Assembly: GCA_963691815.1 (NCBI GenBank)
Contig: OY829654.1
Coordinates: 30,552,188-30,616,187 of the forward strand
Length of the DNA stretch: 64,000 nt
From: Echiichthys vipera
Taxonomy: Eukaryota; Chordata; Actinopteri; Perciformes; Trachinidae
Reading direction: 5' to 3'
Shown in pieces: positions 29,189 through 41,076 of this stretch (positions are counted from its first letter, which is position 1; every line of letters begins with the position of its first letter). A program made the position numbers and the translations under genes. The notes beneath the pieces were generated by a model. The model was not told the DNA's origin. It did not search any database and worked only from the letters and a program-made list of their open reading frames with translations.

Positions 29189-31405
29189 ATGGCAGGCCCA
29201 GGATTAGGTTGGGATGAATACTGGCAGCGAGTAGTATGACAGGCCATTCCCGGAAGGCCTACTCATAGTCAGGATAAAAAGAAACATGAGACTAGATTGA
29301 CAGATTTGAAGGAATATTTAAAGACGTGTAAAGGTGGGGGTGAAGGCGAGCCAGAGAATATGGTAAAAATACTTCAGTTAGAGGAGGACAAGGCACGTGA
29401 AGAAGTAGTGGGAAATAGAAATAATGGTCCGAGTAGGTTGTGGCATAAGAGAAAAAAGGAGGAGAAGGAACAAGAAAATAGGGAGGAGCGAAGACCAGAT
29501 TTGCATATGGCCGGGATGGCAGCTGAGGTAGTGCAATAGGGCAGAGAAGAAAAAGGCAGACGCAGGGCCTCCACCCTATCCAGGTCCAGCCCCGCCACCG
29601 TCAGCCCCACCCTCAAGCAGCATTTATCCAGATTTGTCTTTACAGTTACCTACGATTGAGGCAGAAGGAAGTATGAGGGTAAGAATGAGAAGAAGCGCAG
29701 ATTATGAGGATATAAAAAAGAGGGAAGAAAGACAGGATGACTATAGTATAATAACAGGTGATTCCGAGAGGGTGAGACTTCAGACAGAAGAGGAGAGACA
29801 GTGGGAGGAGGAAAAGCGGAAGGAGAAGGAGAGACAGCGTCAGAGAGGAGCGTGATATGAGGAAGAGAGGGTGCATGAGAAGGCACAACAGAAAGGAGGG
29901 GCTTTCGGAGAGCAACTAGAGGAAGAGACAGTGGGAGCAACAGGGGAAGTAACAAGGCTGCCCTTCAATGAGAAAACACCAACTAACATCCACAGACACC
30001 AAGCAGGCAGACCCAAACATGAGATTGACTCAGACCATTCAGATCATGACTCTGACTATGACCATAGGAGTCAGGAAAGTGATAGACATGGGAAAAAGAA
30101 AGGGGGATTTAAAGATAAACACATTAGTTTGAAAATAAGCGTGGCTAGTTCAGATTCAGAGGATGAAGGAGAAGATGAAGAAATGTGGTCAGATTGTGCG
30201 AGCCAAGGATCCGCGGCCTCATCAAAACAGGATGCCTCAATGAGAGAGAGAGGAAAAGGCGGGGCAGGAAGGCCCAAAGGTAGTGTAGTGGAAGCTTATA
30301 GGAATAAGTTAGAGGAAATGGTAAGAAGAAACAAACATGAATTAGAGGAATGACTGAAGAAATTAGCTCAACAGGGAATAGAAGAACCAGTATCATGTAG
30401 AACACGTAGCGGTGTTGCTAAAGCATCCGGCATGATGCCGCTGGTGCTCTCGAAAGGGTCAGGACCACCAATATATAAACCATTTAGTTTAGCAGACAAG
30501 GAACACATGAATGCACAACTACAACTGCTCAGTGACGGAGCTGGAATATGGTTACAGAAATTAGCTGGTCAAACCGTAGGCACAGAGCTTACCATAGGTG
30601 ATGTGAGAGGATTAATTGGACAGAAATACGGATGAGGGACAATAGGCCAATTAGATAAAGATGCAAGGACCATATACGTTCCTAACGAAGACCCTTACAG
30701 CCACCACACCACAGCATACGGAGGGGCCCTGAGGAAAAGATTCCCACAGCAGGGTAGTCATCACAACGTAGCATTTGTGAGGAAAGAGGGGGAGGGACCA
30801 GCAGACTATGTGGAGAGATGCAGGAAAGACTGGCAGGAGAGATCAGGAACGAATCCAGGGTCAGATCCATTACAGGGATCAATGTTTAAAGCCGCCGTTA
30901 TGAAAGGAACAGATAAGGAAGTGCAGGCAAAGATGGAGGATGACCCCAGGGAAGACACAGAGCCACTACACATATGGATGAGGACACTCCCACATCACAT
31001 GCGTAGAGCAGCTGAGAGAAGAGAGGCAAGCAAGACAGAGGTAGAGAATTTCAAAATACAACTGACTAAATTACAGTTAGCAAAAGCTAGAGAGGAAGGC
31101 GCAAGTCACAAACAAGCAGCCAAAGCGAAGACACAAGCACAGATGAGCCAGGGCCAATGGGAATCCCCATCCCTGTTACCCCAGTTGTGGGCCAATTCTA
31201 TGCAGGACCCCCTCCCCAGGGACCATGGAACCCGCCAGGACCATGGGGCCCACCACAATCACATTATAGAGGAGGAAGAGGACGAGGCTTTAATCCTCGA
31301 GGAGGTAATGGATGGGGCAGGGGCAGACCACCGGGGGCTAGGGACAATGGGTGTTTCGTGTGTGGAGGTCATGGACATTGGGCACGAGACTGTGAAGTGA
31401 AGTGA
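29189..31405 (+). pseudogene. Proviral gag
   Basis: It starts at the ATG at 29189 (MAGPGLGWDEYW) and hits an in-frame stop 16 codons on. The frame then continues in pieces at 29297-29539, 29634-29855, 29871-30353, 30432-30635 and 30777-31400. Recognisable parts are a long charged Glu/Lys/Arg-rich stretch, a capsid-like segment around 30430-31050, and one C-terminal zinc knuckle (CFVCGGHGHWARDC, 31352-31393) before the stop at 31405. Several stops and at least three frame changes make it non-functional. Confidence 0.75.
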
Positions 31406-31710
31406 ACGAACGAAAAGTGGACTTTTTAGTTGATACAGGAGCAACACATTAGACTCTGAGACAACCTCAGTTCGGTCAACAGCTCTCCAAATATTCCATA
31501 GACCTTGTGGGATTTGGAGAACAGCCAATGCCACTCCCTTTCACAGAACCCCTCCCCACTAAAATAGCTGGTTATCAATTTCATCTAAGCTATGTATATT
31601 CGCCACAATGCCCAATCTCACTGCTAGGAAGAGATGTCCTAGTTAGATTGAAAGCATCTATCCTATGTGGCCCACAGGGGGTGCAAGTTCATTTCCCTAA
31701 TGGGTTAAAA
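31406..31710 (+). pseudogene. Proviral protease
   Basis: The active-site motif FLVDTGATH is encoded at about 31424-31450, followed at once by a stop. The rest of the fold, with CPISLLGRDVL near 31609-31645, is in the frame starting at 31507. It follows gag closely, as in retroviruses that reach pro-pol by readthrough or frameshift. Confidence 0.7.
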
Positions 31711-33151
31711 ATAGACTGTTCAGAGACAATTACTTCAAGATGTAACAATGGACAATGGATCCTAGGGGAAGATCCTGATCAGCAGCAACAGTCGGCCAAC
31801 GTTTACTGGGCTCAATTAAAAGAGGACCCAGACCCGCCAATTACCAATGTTTTGAACCTGTATCAACAATGGAAACCGTGGATTCACTCAGTGCACCCAT
31901 ATGAACCGGTCCCTGACGTTCACTGCTGTACTCTTCTCTATGACCGCACCCAAACTGAAGAAGTGTGTGAGGAAAGATTTAGGGAAGTGGAGGGTTTCCA
32001 TTGGACACTGACTTCGGACTGTATATATATGTATCAAAGAAAGGAGTAGTAGCACAAGTCCTGCTCACTGCAGAAGAGGCAGAGTGGTACAACATGGGCG
32101 ACACTGCAGCACCCTATTTTAGCTTAGCATTAGGAGCAGGAAGTCAAGCTAAGGATTTAGGGCTCATGGTAAAAACCGCCTCACAGTTACAGGACTGGAA
32201 ACAAACCACAGTCCCTGCAGTCACATACTCTAAAAAAGGACAGGTGTACAAGATCACTCATCACACCACCTCGCAGTCAGAATTAGAGAAAAAGGTAACA
32301 ACACGAACACATGGCAGGGAAAGTACAGATCATGAACAGACAGAAACCATGTTAGGAAGAATACCTAGCACAGTGTGGGCACAGGGAAAGAATGACGTGG
32401 GACGATGTGAACCGCTAGAGCCACCCAGATTTAAGGTAAAACCAGGTCAGCCAGTGTGGGTACCCCAGTACCCCACAAATGTAAAAGCAAAGGAAACCAT
32501 AACTAAAACCATAGAAGAACTAAAACAGAATGGAGTGTTGGAGCCCTCCGACAGCAACTGGAACACTCCTATTCTACCAGTCCCAAAACCAGATGGCACT
32601 TTTAGAATGGCACATGACCTTGATTAGTCAACAGAAGAATAGAAACCCCATCTATTCCGGTCCCAAACCCACACACAGCACTAGCAGAACTCACTAGGGA
32701 AATGTCCCATTTCTCAGTAATAGATTTTGCTAATGCGTTCTTTTCCATTCCCCTGGAACAAGAGTTAAGAAAACTCTTTGCATTCACATGGGAGGGACAG
32801 AGATATCAATACACATGTTACCCACAAGGAAGGAATCTCTGACCCGGAGTGTTCAACAAAGTATTAAATCAGCATTTAAAGAAGGAGGTAGCACTCCCAG
32901 AGAACACTGTTTGTCTACAATATGTAGATGATCTGTTGATAGCATCAGACAGTGCAGACCGTTGCCTATAAGCAACAGAATCAGTGTTAAAAGCACTAGC
33001 TAAAACACAGGTGCAGTTCCTAGGGAGATGGATAACCAGAGAAGGAACAAGTCTCTCAGGAGCACACAGAGAGACGATATTAAAACATCCAAAACCAGTA
33101 GACGTGCAAGGAATGTTGAGCTTCCTAGAACTGACATGATATAGCAAACAT
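31711..33151 (+). pseudogene. Proviral reverse transcriptase
   Basis: The pieces at 31507-32049 and 32001-32627 overlap in different frames. They carry the approach to RT (NTPILPVPKPDGTFRMAHDL, ending in a stop where the family has an Arg-led motif). From 32628 to 33151 the frame is full of stops, but the catalytic YVDD box is legible at 32921-32932, followed by LLIASD. RT is therefore inactive. Confidence 0.75.
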
Positions 33152-35050
33152 TTGATCCCAGACTATAACAACAAAGCAGGCCCATTGAAAAGAATGGTCT
33201 TAGAGGCAGGGATGAGAAATCAGAAGGGGATTTTGAACTGGAATATAGAGGCAGAAGAGGCGTTCATACGACTCAAACAAGAGATGGCGTCATCTCTACA
33301 GACTCCAGACTACAAAGAACCATTTTATCTAGACACATCAGAGAAAGACGGGACAATGAATGCAGTACTATACCAGAAAGCACGACAATGGAGAGCAGTA
33401 CTGAGATATGTATGCACACCATTAGATCACATGGAGTTAAGACAACCTCCGTGTGTGAGACATGCAGCAGGACTAGCCAGAGTCCTAGAGAAAGTAGAAC
33501 ACCTAGTGGCAGGGCATCCACTCAAAATTTTGACCAGGCATAGTGTAATAGCGTTAATCTCATCATCCGTTTTTACTCTATCAGGCTCTGGACTGAAGAA
33601 AGTAGAGGACGGCTTAAATGCGCCAAACATAACTTACACACACGTAGGAGTTAATGCAGCGAGCTGTTTAGCAGTTCCAGATGACAAAAACCCACATGAC
33701 TGCATTCCACTGACAGCGCAAGCCATTAAAGTGAGACCCAACTTGCATGCAAAACCACTGGACCGACCAGACATGGACTTGTATGTAGACGGCTGCTGTT
33801 TCAGAAAAGATAATGGAGGACTAAGCGCAGCAGTGGTTATCAAAAATCAGGGAAAGTTTGAGACACTAAGTACAGGAAAAGTGACAGAAAAACCATCAGC
33901 TCAGCTAGCGGAAGTGATGGCAGTGACAGCAGCTTGTAACCATGGTGACGGAAAGAGAGTAAACATATATACAGACTCAGCGTACGCCAGTGCAGCAGTG
34001 CATTTTCAGCTAAAAGAGTGGGAGAGAGCAGGATTTGTGACAGCTTCAGGTCTGCCTATTAAGCATGAGGAGGAGATGAGGAAACTGAAAGAAGCTTTTA
34101 TGAAACCAGCGGAACTAGCGGTAGTAAAGTGTAAAGGTCACAGCACAGAGAAATCAGACACAGCAGCAGGAAATGCGGAGGTAGACGCAGCGGCCAAGAA
34201 AGCAGCAGGGTATAGAGTACCGTTGCTAATGATGCAGGCAGAATTAACAGAGCCATTACCTCCAAGATGGACAGTCGATCAGCTAGTAGCTCTCCAGCAA
34301 GAGGGCTCCCCAGAGGAAAGACCCATGTGGATAGGGAGAGGAGCAGTTAAGGATGCAGAAGGACCGTTCCGATGTACACAGACAGGGAAACCAGTGTTAC
34401 CATCTCCACTAGCACCCTCTCTGTTAGACGAAGCACATGGACCAACACATGAGGGAACCAGACAAATGCAAAATACTATGGAAGGATGGTGGCATCCGTT
34501 CATGACAGCTATGATAAAAAACAAAGTGAAATCATGTTCCGTTTGTAACACCTATAATGTAGCGCCAACATTCTCACCTCAGCCAGGGGCTCGTCCAAAA
34601 TTGACAGGGCCAGGAGAGGAGATATGCATTGACTATACAGACATGATTGATACACGCAGAGGTTTTAGATACCTGTTGGTTATCTATGATAGATTTTCAG
34701 GATGGGTAGAAGCCGTACCTGCAAAGAAAGAGGATGCACAGACAGTGTGTAAATGGTTGACTAATGAGTGGATCCCTAGACATGGGATGCACAGAGTGAT
34801 CCATTCAGACAATGGCACTCACTTTAGATCAAAGGACCTTAGACGGGTGGAAGGGTTGTTTGGGCTCAAACATACTTATGGCACCGTGTACCACCCCCAG
34901 AGTCAGTGAGGAGTAGAAAGATGTAACAGGACTCTGAAAGAGAAAATAGCAAAAATGATGGCAACTACAGGTCTATCATGGTTAGACTGCTTGCCTATGA
35001 CATTACACTCTATGAGGGCTAGTTCTGAACAGAGAAAAGAAGTTTACCCC
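33152..35050 (+). pseudogene. Proviral RNase H and integrase
   Basis: The open frame 33152-34909 is the longest intact piece (585 codons). RNase H: DLYVDGC near 33778, with QLAEVMAV and IYTDSAYA following (about 33900-34000). Integrase: a zinc-binding HHCC segment (about 34430-34555, ending CSVCNTYN), the first Asp in CIDYTDM near 34630 and the second in HSDNGTHF near 34803. A stop at 34907-34909 falls just before the catalytic Glu, whose surroundings continue after it. The frame then decays toward 35050. Confidence 0.82.
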
Positions 35051-35612
35051 TTACAAGTTGCTTGCAGGTCGCACCATCCCCGGACCAAGAAACCAGGAAC
35101 CGCTGCAGCCAGGGGCCACACCCGGACTAGCATGGTCCTACGTGACTCAGCTTCAGGGCTGGGTGAAGACATTGGCAGGAAGCCAAGGCGGGTCAGGACC
35201 AGCACCCGCCCCACTGACTTTGCTAGGAGAACCTTGGGTATATGTAAAGACATTGAAAAGAAAGTGGACACACCCCAGGTGGACAGGACCCAATAAGGTG
35301 GTGGAGAGAACCTCCACAGCAGTAAAAGTGCAGGGCAGTGACAGGTGGATTCACCTTTCAAGGTGTAGACAGGGGGAGGAGCCCAAAAGGTCCCTAGACC
35401 AAGTCAGAACAGATCTAATCGAACAGGGTTAAGGGACTTCTGTAAATACATATAATCTATGATTGACCCACATACACCATTAGTAAAAACACCACAGTAT
35501 ATAGAGTGGATAAATAGGGTAAAAAGGGAGCAGAAATAACAAACACTGTATGTGTGGACACTTAGTGTGTTTATTTTAATATTCATTATTTTAGTGGTAA
35601 TCTATCTTATAT

Positions 35613-35936
35613 GTGCATGGTCAGATAACTGTTAGAGTTATGGAACTTGGCAGGGCACGTCCGTGGCATCCCTTTAGACACCCAGGATTTTGTGGTCTCA
35701 GAGGAACATTATGTTTCCTCCTAGGAATCACCCTAGTAGTAGTGCTCCCGCTGTTACTTCTCCATGATCACAAAACCCAGTTGCAATCTAATAGTACCAT
35801 CCCCAATAAAGCCACAAGTAATGTGACTCATGCCAAGAATCGTACGACCCGTTGGACGTTGGAAAGTGAACAAGACTCCGCCCCCTGCAGTCAACAACAG
35901 GCTCACCAAAGCATGACACAATTCTGTCCGTATCTC
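35613..35936 (+). pseudogene. Proviral env, 5' part
   Basis: The open frame from 35613 has a basic N-terminus, then a strongly hydrophobic run (FLLGITLVVVLPLLLL), as expected of an Env leader, and several N-glycosylation-type NxT/S sites. It is cut by the LINE inserted at 35937. 35051-35612 upstream carries the decayed end of integrase. Confidence 0.6.
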
Positions 35937-35967
35937 TATCTCATCTCATCATCTCATCTTCATCCGC

Positions 35968-37473
35968 TTATCCGGGGTCGGGTCGCGGGGGCAGCAGCTT
36001 TAGCAGGGGACCCCAAACTTCCCTTTCCCGGGCCACACTAACCAGCTCTAACTGGGGGATCCCGAGGCGTTCCCAGGCCAGTGTGGAGATATAATCTCTC
36101 CACCTAGTCCTGGGTCTTCCCCGAGGCCTCCTCCCAGCTGGACGTGCCTGGAACACCTCCCTAGGGAGGCGCCCAGGGGGCATCCTTACTAGATGCCCGA
36201 ACCACCTCAACTGGCTCCTTTCAACGCTAAGGAGCAGCGGCTCTACTCCGAGTTCCTCACGGATGGCTGAACTTCTCACCCTATCTCTAAGGGAGACTCC
36301 AGCCACCCTCCTGAGAAAACCCATTTCGGCCGCTTGTACTCGCGACCTCGTTCTTTCGGTCATGACCCAACTTTCATGACCATAGGTGAGGGTAGGAACG
36401 AAGATTGACCGGTAGATCGAGAGCTTTGCCTTCCGGCTCAGCTCTCTTTTCGTCACAACGGTGCGGTAGAGCGACTGCAACACCGCCCCCGCTGCTCCGA
36501 TTCTCCGGCCAAACTCACGCTCCATCGTCCCCTCACTCATGAACATGATCCCGAGGTACTTGAACTCCTTCACTTGGGGTAAGGACTCATTCCCTACCTG
36601 GAGTAAGCAATCCACCGGTTTCCTGCTAAGAGCCATGGCCTCAGATTTAGAGATGCTGATCCTCATCCCAGCCATTTCACACTCGGCTGCGAACCGATCC
36701 AGTGAGTGCTGAAGGTCACTGACCGACGATGCCATCAGGACCACATCATCTGCGAAAAGCAGAGACGAGATCCTCAGCCCACCGAACTGCAACCCCTCCT
36801 CAAAAATCCTGTCCATGAAAATCACAAACAGGATTGGTGACAAAGCGCACCCCTGGCGGAGGCCAACCCCCACCGGAAACAAATCCGACTTACTCCCGAG
36901 GATCCGGACACAGCTCTCACTTTGGGTGTACAGAGATTGGATGGCCCACAGAAGTGACCCCCTCACCCCATACTCCCGCAGCACCTCCCACAGTATCTCC
37001 CTAGGAACCCGGTCATATGCCTTCTCCAGATCCACAAAACACATGTAGACTGGATGAGCATACTCCCAGGCCCCCTCCAGGATCCTTGCGAGAATGAAGA
37101 GCTGGTCCGTTGTTCCACGTCCAGGACGGAATCCACATTGTTCCTCTTCAATCTGAGGTTCGACTATAGGACGAACCCTCCTTTCCAGCACCTTGGAGTA
37201 GACTTTACCAGGGAGGCTGAGTAGTGTGATACCCCTGTAATTGGCACACACCCTCTGGTCCCCCTTTTTAAAAAGAGGAACCACCACCCCGGTCTGCCAC
37301 TCCCTTGGCACTGTCCCAGACTTCCACGCAATGTTGAAGAGGCGTGTCAACCAAGACATCCCCTCCCAACCCAAAGTTTTCAGCATTTCTGGACGAATCT
37401 CATCAACCCCTGGGGCTTTGCCACTGTGGAGTTGTTTGACTACCTCAGTGACTTCCGCCAGGGATATTGACAA
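35968..37473 (-). CDS. LINE reverse transcriptase domain (501-codon frame)
   Basis: The frame is intact from the start of RT to the C-terminus. Motifs: GKAPGVDEIRPEML near 18, NYRGITLLS near 78, GFRPGRGTTDQLF near 113, DLEKAYDRVPR near 147, GVGLRQGCALSPILF near 203 and the catalytic FADDVVLMA near 240. RWFGHLVRM and RPRGRPRTRW near the C-terminus are typical of this LINE group. The reading frame is separated from the endonuclease by a frameshift, so the element is not autonomous as it stands. Good preservation suggests a relatively young insertion. Confidence 0.85.
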   Translation of the reverse strand: MSISLAEVTEVVKQLHSGKAPGVDEIRPEMLKTLGWEGMSWLTRLFNIAWKSGTVPREWQTGVVVPLFKKGDQRVCANYRGITLLSLPGKVYSKVLERRVRPIVEPQIEEEQCGFRPGRGTTDQLFILARILEGAWEYAHPVYMCFVDLEKAYDRVPREILWEVLREYGVRGSLLWAIQSLYTQSESCVRILGSKSDLFPVGVGLRQGCALSPILFVIFMDRIFEEGLQFGGLRISSLLFADDVVLMASSVSDLQHSLDRFAAECEMAGMRISISKSEAMALSRKPVDCLLQVGNESLPQVKEFKYLGIMFMSEGTMEREFGRRIGAAGAVLQSLYRTVVTKRELSRKAKLSIYRSIFVPTLTYGHESWVMTERTRSRVQAAEMGFLRRVAGVSLRDRVRSSAIREELGVEPLLLSVERSQLRWFGHLVRMPPGRLPREVFQARPAGRRPRGRPRTRWRDYISTLAWERLGIPQLELVSVAREREVWGPLLKLLPPRPDPG

Positions 37474-38605
37474 TGATTCCCCACCAGCTCTCCAGCTCTG
37501 CCTCTACAAAAGAGGGCGTGTTAGTCGGATTAAGGAGTTCCTCAAAGTGCTCCTTCCACCGCCCGATTACCTCATCGGCTGAGGTCACCAGCGTCCCGTC
37601 TTTACTGTAAACAGCTTGGACGGTTCCCCGTTTCCCCCTCCTGAGATGTCGAATGGTTTTCCAGAAGCACCTTGGTGCCGCCCGAAAGTCCTTCTCCATG
37701 GCTTCTCCGAACTCCTCCCACACCCGCTGCTTTGCCTCTGACACAGCAGAGGCTGCAGCCCTTCTGGCCTGTCGGTACCTTGCAACTGCCTCCGGAGTCT
37801 TCTGGGATAGCATATCCCGGAAGGCCTCCTTCTTCAGTCGGACAGCTTCCCTGACCACCGGTGTCCACCACGGTGTTCGAGGGTTACCGCCCCTTGAGGC
37901 ACCTAAGACCTTGAGGCCACAGCTCACCGCTGCAGCTTCAGCAATCGAAGCTTTGAACATTGCCCACTCCGGTTCAATGCCCCCAACCTCCACAGGGATG
38001 CCAGAAAAGCTCCACCGGAGGTGTGAGTTGAAGATCTCTCGGACAGGGGCCTCCTCCAGACGTTCCCAGTTCACCCGCACTACTCGTTTGGGTTTACCTG
38101 GTCTGTCCAGAATCTTCCCCCATCCTCTGATCCAACTCATCACCAGATGTTGATCAGTTGACAGCTCTGCCCCTCTCTTCACCCGAGTGTCCAAAACATG
38201 CGGCCTCAGATCAAATGATACGATCACAAAATCGACCATCGACCTTTGGCCTAGGGTGCTCTGGTACCACGTACACTTATGAGCATCCTTATGTTCGAAC
38301 ATGGTGTTAGTTATAGATAATCCGTGACTAGCACAGAAGTCTAATAACTGACGACCACTCGGATTTAGATCAGGGAGGCCATTCCTCCCAATCACGCCTC
38401 TCCAGGTGTCTCCATCATTGCCCACGTGGGCGTTGAAGTCTCCCAGCAGAACTATGGAGTCCCCTACTGGAGCCCCATGCAGGACTCCATTCAGGGTCTC
38501 CAAGAAGGCCGAATACTCTGAACTGCTATTTGGTGCATATGCACAAACAACAGTCAGAGTTTTCCTACCACCCGCAGGCGTAAGGAGGCGACCCCTCTCG
38601 TCCAC
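37445..38605 (-). pseudogene. LINE endonuclease domain (partial EEP)
   Basis: The frame contains the second half of an exonuclease-endonuclease-phosphatase fold: VVCAYAPNS, the catalytic LLGDFNAHVG (near residue 55), and the terminal segment with SMVDFVIVS and STDQHLVMSW. The N-terminal half with the first Asn and the Glu is missing. Upstream sequence (38606-38790) jumps from leader-like sequence to this point, indicating an internal deletion. The frame ends about 30 bp into the RT frame, so one frameshift near 37460 separates the domains. Confidence 0.75.
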
Positions 38606-38825
38606 CGGGGTGGCTTCCTCCGGGCAGGGTCTCTCTTCCTCTTTGTTGTTTGTCCATTGAGTCTTTGTGAACCATTCTTAGTCCGGCCCCTCGCCTGAGA
38701 CCACTTTGCCATGGGAGACCCTACCAGGAGTATTAAGCTCCAGACAACACAGCCCTCAGGTTCACAGGGACACACAAACCTCTCCACCACGATAAGGTGA
38801 TGGTTCCCGGAGAGGTCCGTATCTC

Positions 38826-41062
38826 AATTATATAACTAAGTTTGGTATACAACTCAGCACAACACTGGGAGAACGGGGAAGTGGGGATCGACAAACTCAG
38901 GTCAATATCATCCCAGTGGCTGGTATTTAACTAATGATCTCAAGAATACGGGGTGGGGAACATAAATTGACATTCAATCTAACCGGAATAAATCCACACA
39001 ATAGGTGGGGTCTCCTGCTTTGGCCCTACTACAAATCAAGCAAAGACCCCTCCTTCCAGATTAATGTTTAACCACAGATGAGGAGCACCACTGCTTGTAG
39101 GAATACCCAGCTTTTAGTTAACCAGGCTGCTACTGAAAGGGGGGAGGTCAAAGTAATAGTATGGGGTGACCAAGATGATACAGTGTCAGGGTTTTGGGTC
39201 CGGTGCACTCTGCTGGTCTGTTTGTGTACTGTTGGCCATGCCTTTGTTTGCAGACCATGTGCTTTTGTGTTTGTGGCTGTGACGCCACTCCCCCTGTTTT
39301 TTCCACCACTTATTGTCCACACCTGTCCTGCCAATTAATTTGCTTGTTACCTTGTTTTCTCCTGCCCAATGATTGGTCTCTGTCTCCCTATTTAAGTTCA
39401 GCCCTCTCAGTGTCTTTTGTCAGATTGTTTTGCAAGATTGTGTGCCACACTTCCTGTCTTGGATTTTCTCTGTCGCTGTTCGGATTACTCTGCCTGTTTT
39501 GGATTCACTCTGCCTGTTTTGGATTCACTCTGCCTTTTTTTGGATTCACTCTGCCTGTATTGGATTCACTCTGTTTTCACTCTGATTTTTTTTGTTTCTG
39601 TCCACTGCCAGAAAGAGGTTTAGCCTTTGTTACCTGATTGCTCTGTGGATTGCTCTGCCTCTGTTCCCTGGACTCTTGTTGGACTTTGTTTATTTAAAAC
39701 CTTAAATTGGATTTTGTGTCTTCGGAGCTTTGACTCTTCTGGACTATCTGAAAATAAACCTGTTCATTGAATCTGCTTCTCACCTGGTCTGCTTTTGGGT
39801 CAAAACCAGCTAGCCTAACATACAGACTTCGATTTCTATGTTTCTACGGGGGTTTCCGGTAAAGGCAACAACTGGCTAATGTTAGTTAAGTGCCAGTTGC
39901 TTGGTTTGTATGAGACCTAGACCTCTTTTACACATTGTACCAGCCACGATAAACGCCACTTGTATGATTAACCTCATGACACAAGATAATCCGACTCAGA
40001 ACTGCTCCAGTTTTGATAAGGTGTACCCATTGACTCCCCTGACACAAAGGAAGCCGTTGTTTTCTACCATAATACCACCGATGAATTACACATGTATTCA
40101 TTTCATGGGAAGTGTACCGCTATCAACATTTAATATCTCCCTATGTCAGACGGTCATTCCGTATAACAAAAGTCAAAACATACTATCTAGAGCAGACATC
40201 TGGTGGTACTGTGGGGATAGGAGACTGTATGATATCTTCCCGGAAAACCAAATGGCCGTTTGTGCCCTAGTGTCACTTGGACGGTACTGACATTAGTAAG
40301 GCAGTGGAGTTGTCAGGTGAATCATTGGTCAGGAAAAGAAGTGACTGGAAACAGAAACCAGACCCTACGTATATCGATGCTATTGGTGTCCCTAGGAGCG
40401 TTCCGGATCATTATAAGTTAGCAGATCAGGTAGGAGCTGGGTTTGAGAACATACCACTAATAGCTGCAATATTCCTGATACTCCCAATAAGAACGTTGAC
40501 AGGATCAATTACATACATTACAATGTGCAGAGATTAAGTAATTGGACACAGGAAGGTTTTGCTGCAGTGAAAGATCAGTTGAGTGCAACTTCCATGATGT
40601 CCTTCCAGACTTGCATTGCAGTAGACATGTTGTTGGCAGAGAGGGGGGGGGGGCGTTTGCTCTATTTTTGGTGATCAGTGTTGTACATTCATCCCCAATA
40701 ATACAGCGGCGGATGGTAGTTTGACAAAAGCCATAGACGGTCTCAGAGTATTGAACAAAAAGATGAAAGATCACTCAGGTGTGGACACAACCACGTGGGA
40801 CAGCTGGATGGGTGTCTTTGGGAAGTACAAAGCCCTTGTGTCCTCAGTATTGGTGTCAATTGCTGTGTTTGCAGCCATTCTGACCTTGTGTGGCTGTTGT
40901 TGCATTCCATTCCTTCACTCAATGACTGAAAGGATTCTCGAAACGGCCATAAAAAGGGAAGGGCCCAAGTATCAAATGTTAGCCATAACAGACCCAGACC
41001 CTAGAAATGGGATAGTCCCATTGTCTTACCTGCCAAGAAGGAATGATCACTCTGGTAAGTGA
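38826..41062 (+). pseudogene. Proviral env, 3' part (surface C-terminus and transmembrane)
   Basis: Env resumes after the LINE duplication, is interrupted again by the solo LTR at 39184, and continues from 39826 in fragments (39901-40290, 40277-40537, 40721-41062). Seen: a basic RKR cleavage-like site near 40335, a hydrophobic stretch about 40440-40500, a CX6CC motif at 40658-40684, and a membrane anchor at about 40832-40910 (VSIAVFAAILTLCGCCC), then a cytoplasmic tail. A G-run at 40645-40653 probably causes a frame change. Not expressible as one protein. Confidence 0.75.
39184..39820 (+). mobile_element. Solo LTR (second family) inside env
   Basis: TGTCAGG...CCTAACA, 637 bp, with the 5-bp duplication TACAG at 39179-39183 and 39821-39825. 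AATAAA lies near 39752, about 65 bp before the end. 39490-39575 is a 22-bp tandem array (GGATTCACTCTGCCTGTTTT, about four to five copies). It is not related by eye to the 10345 family. Confidence 0.88.
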
Positions 41063-41076
41063 TCAACAGGGGGAAT

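Larger units (their letters stand above)
35937..38814 (-). mobile_element. Non-LTR retrotransposon (endonuclease + RT type) inside env
   Basis: The minus-strand element is flanked by the 11-bp duplication GTCCGTATCTC (35926-35936 and 38815-38825). It starts at 38814 with CTCTCCGGGAACCATCACC and ends at 35937 in a TCTCATCTCAT-type tail, after a GTCGCGGGGG block near 35980. It encodes an AP-like endonuclease and RT. At 2.88 kb it has lost part of the endonuclease. Likely I/Nimb or RTE-related; I cannot decide between these by eye. Confidence 0.88.

Noticed and set aside
29374..29955. Serine/leucine/proline-rich minus-strand frames
   Set aside because: They are antisense to the purine-rich gag of the provirus.
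37653..38153. 166-aa plus-strand frame
   Set aside because: Antisense of the LINE endonuclease frame.
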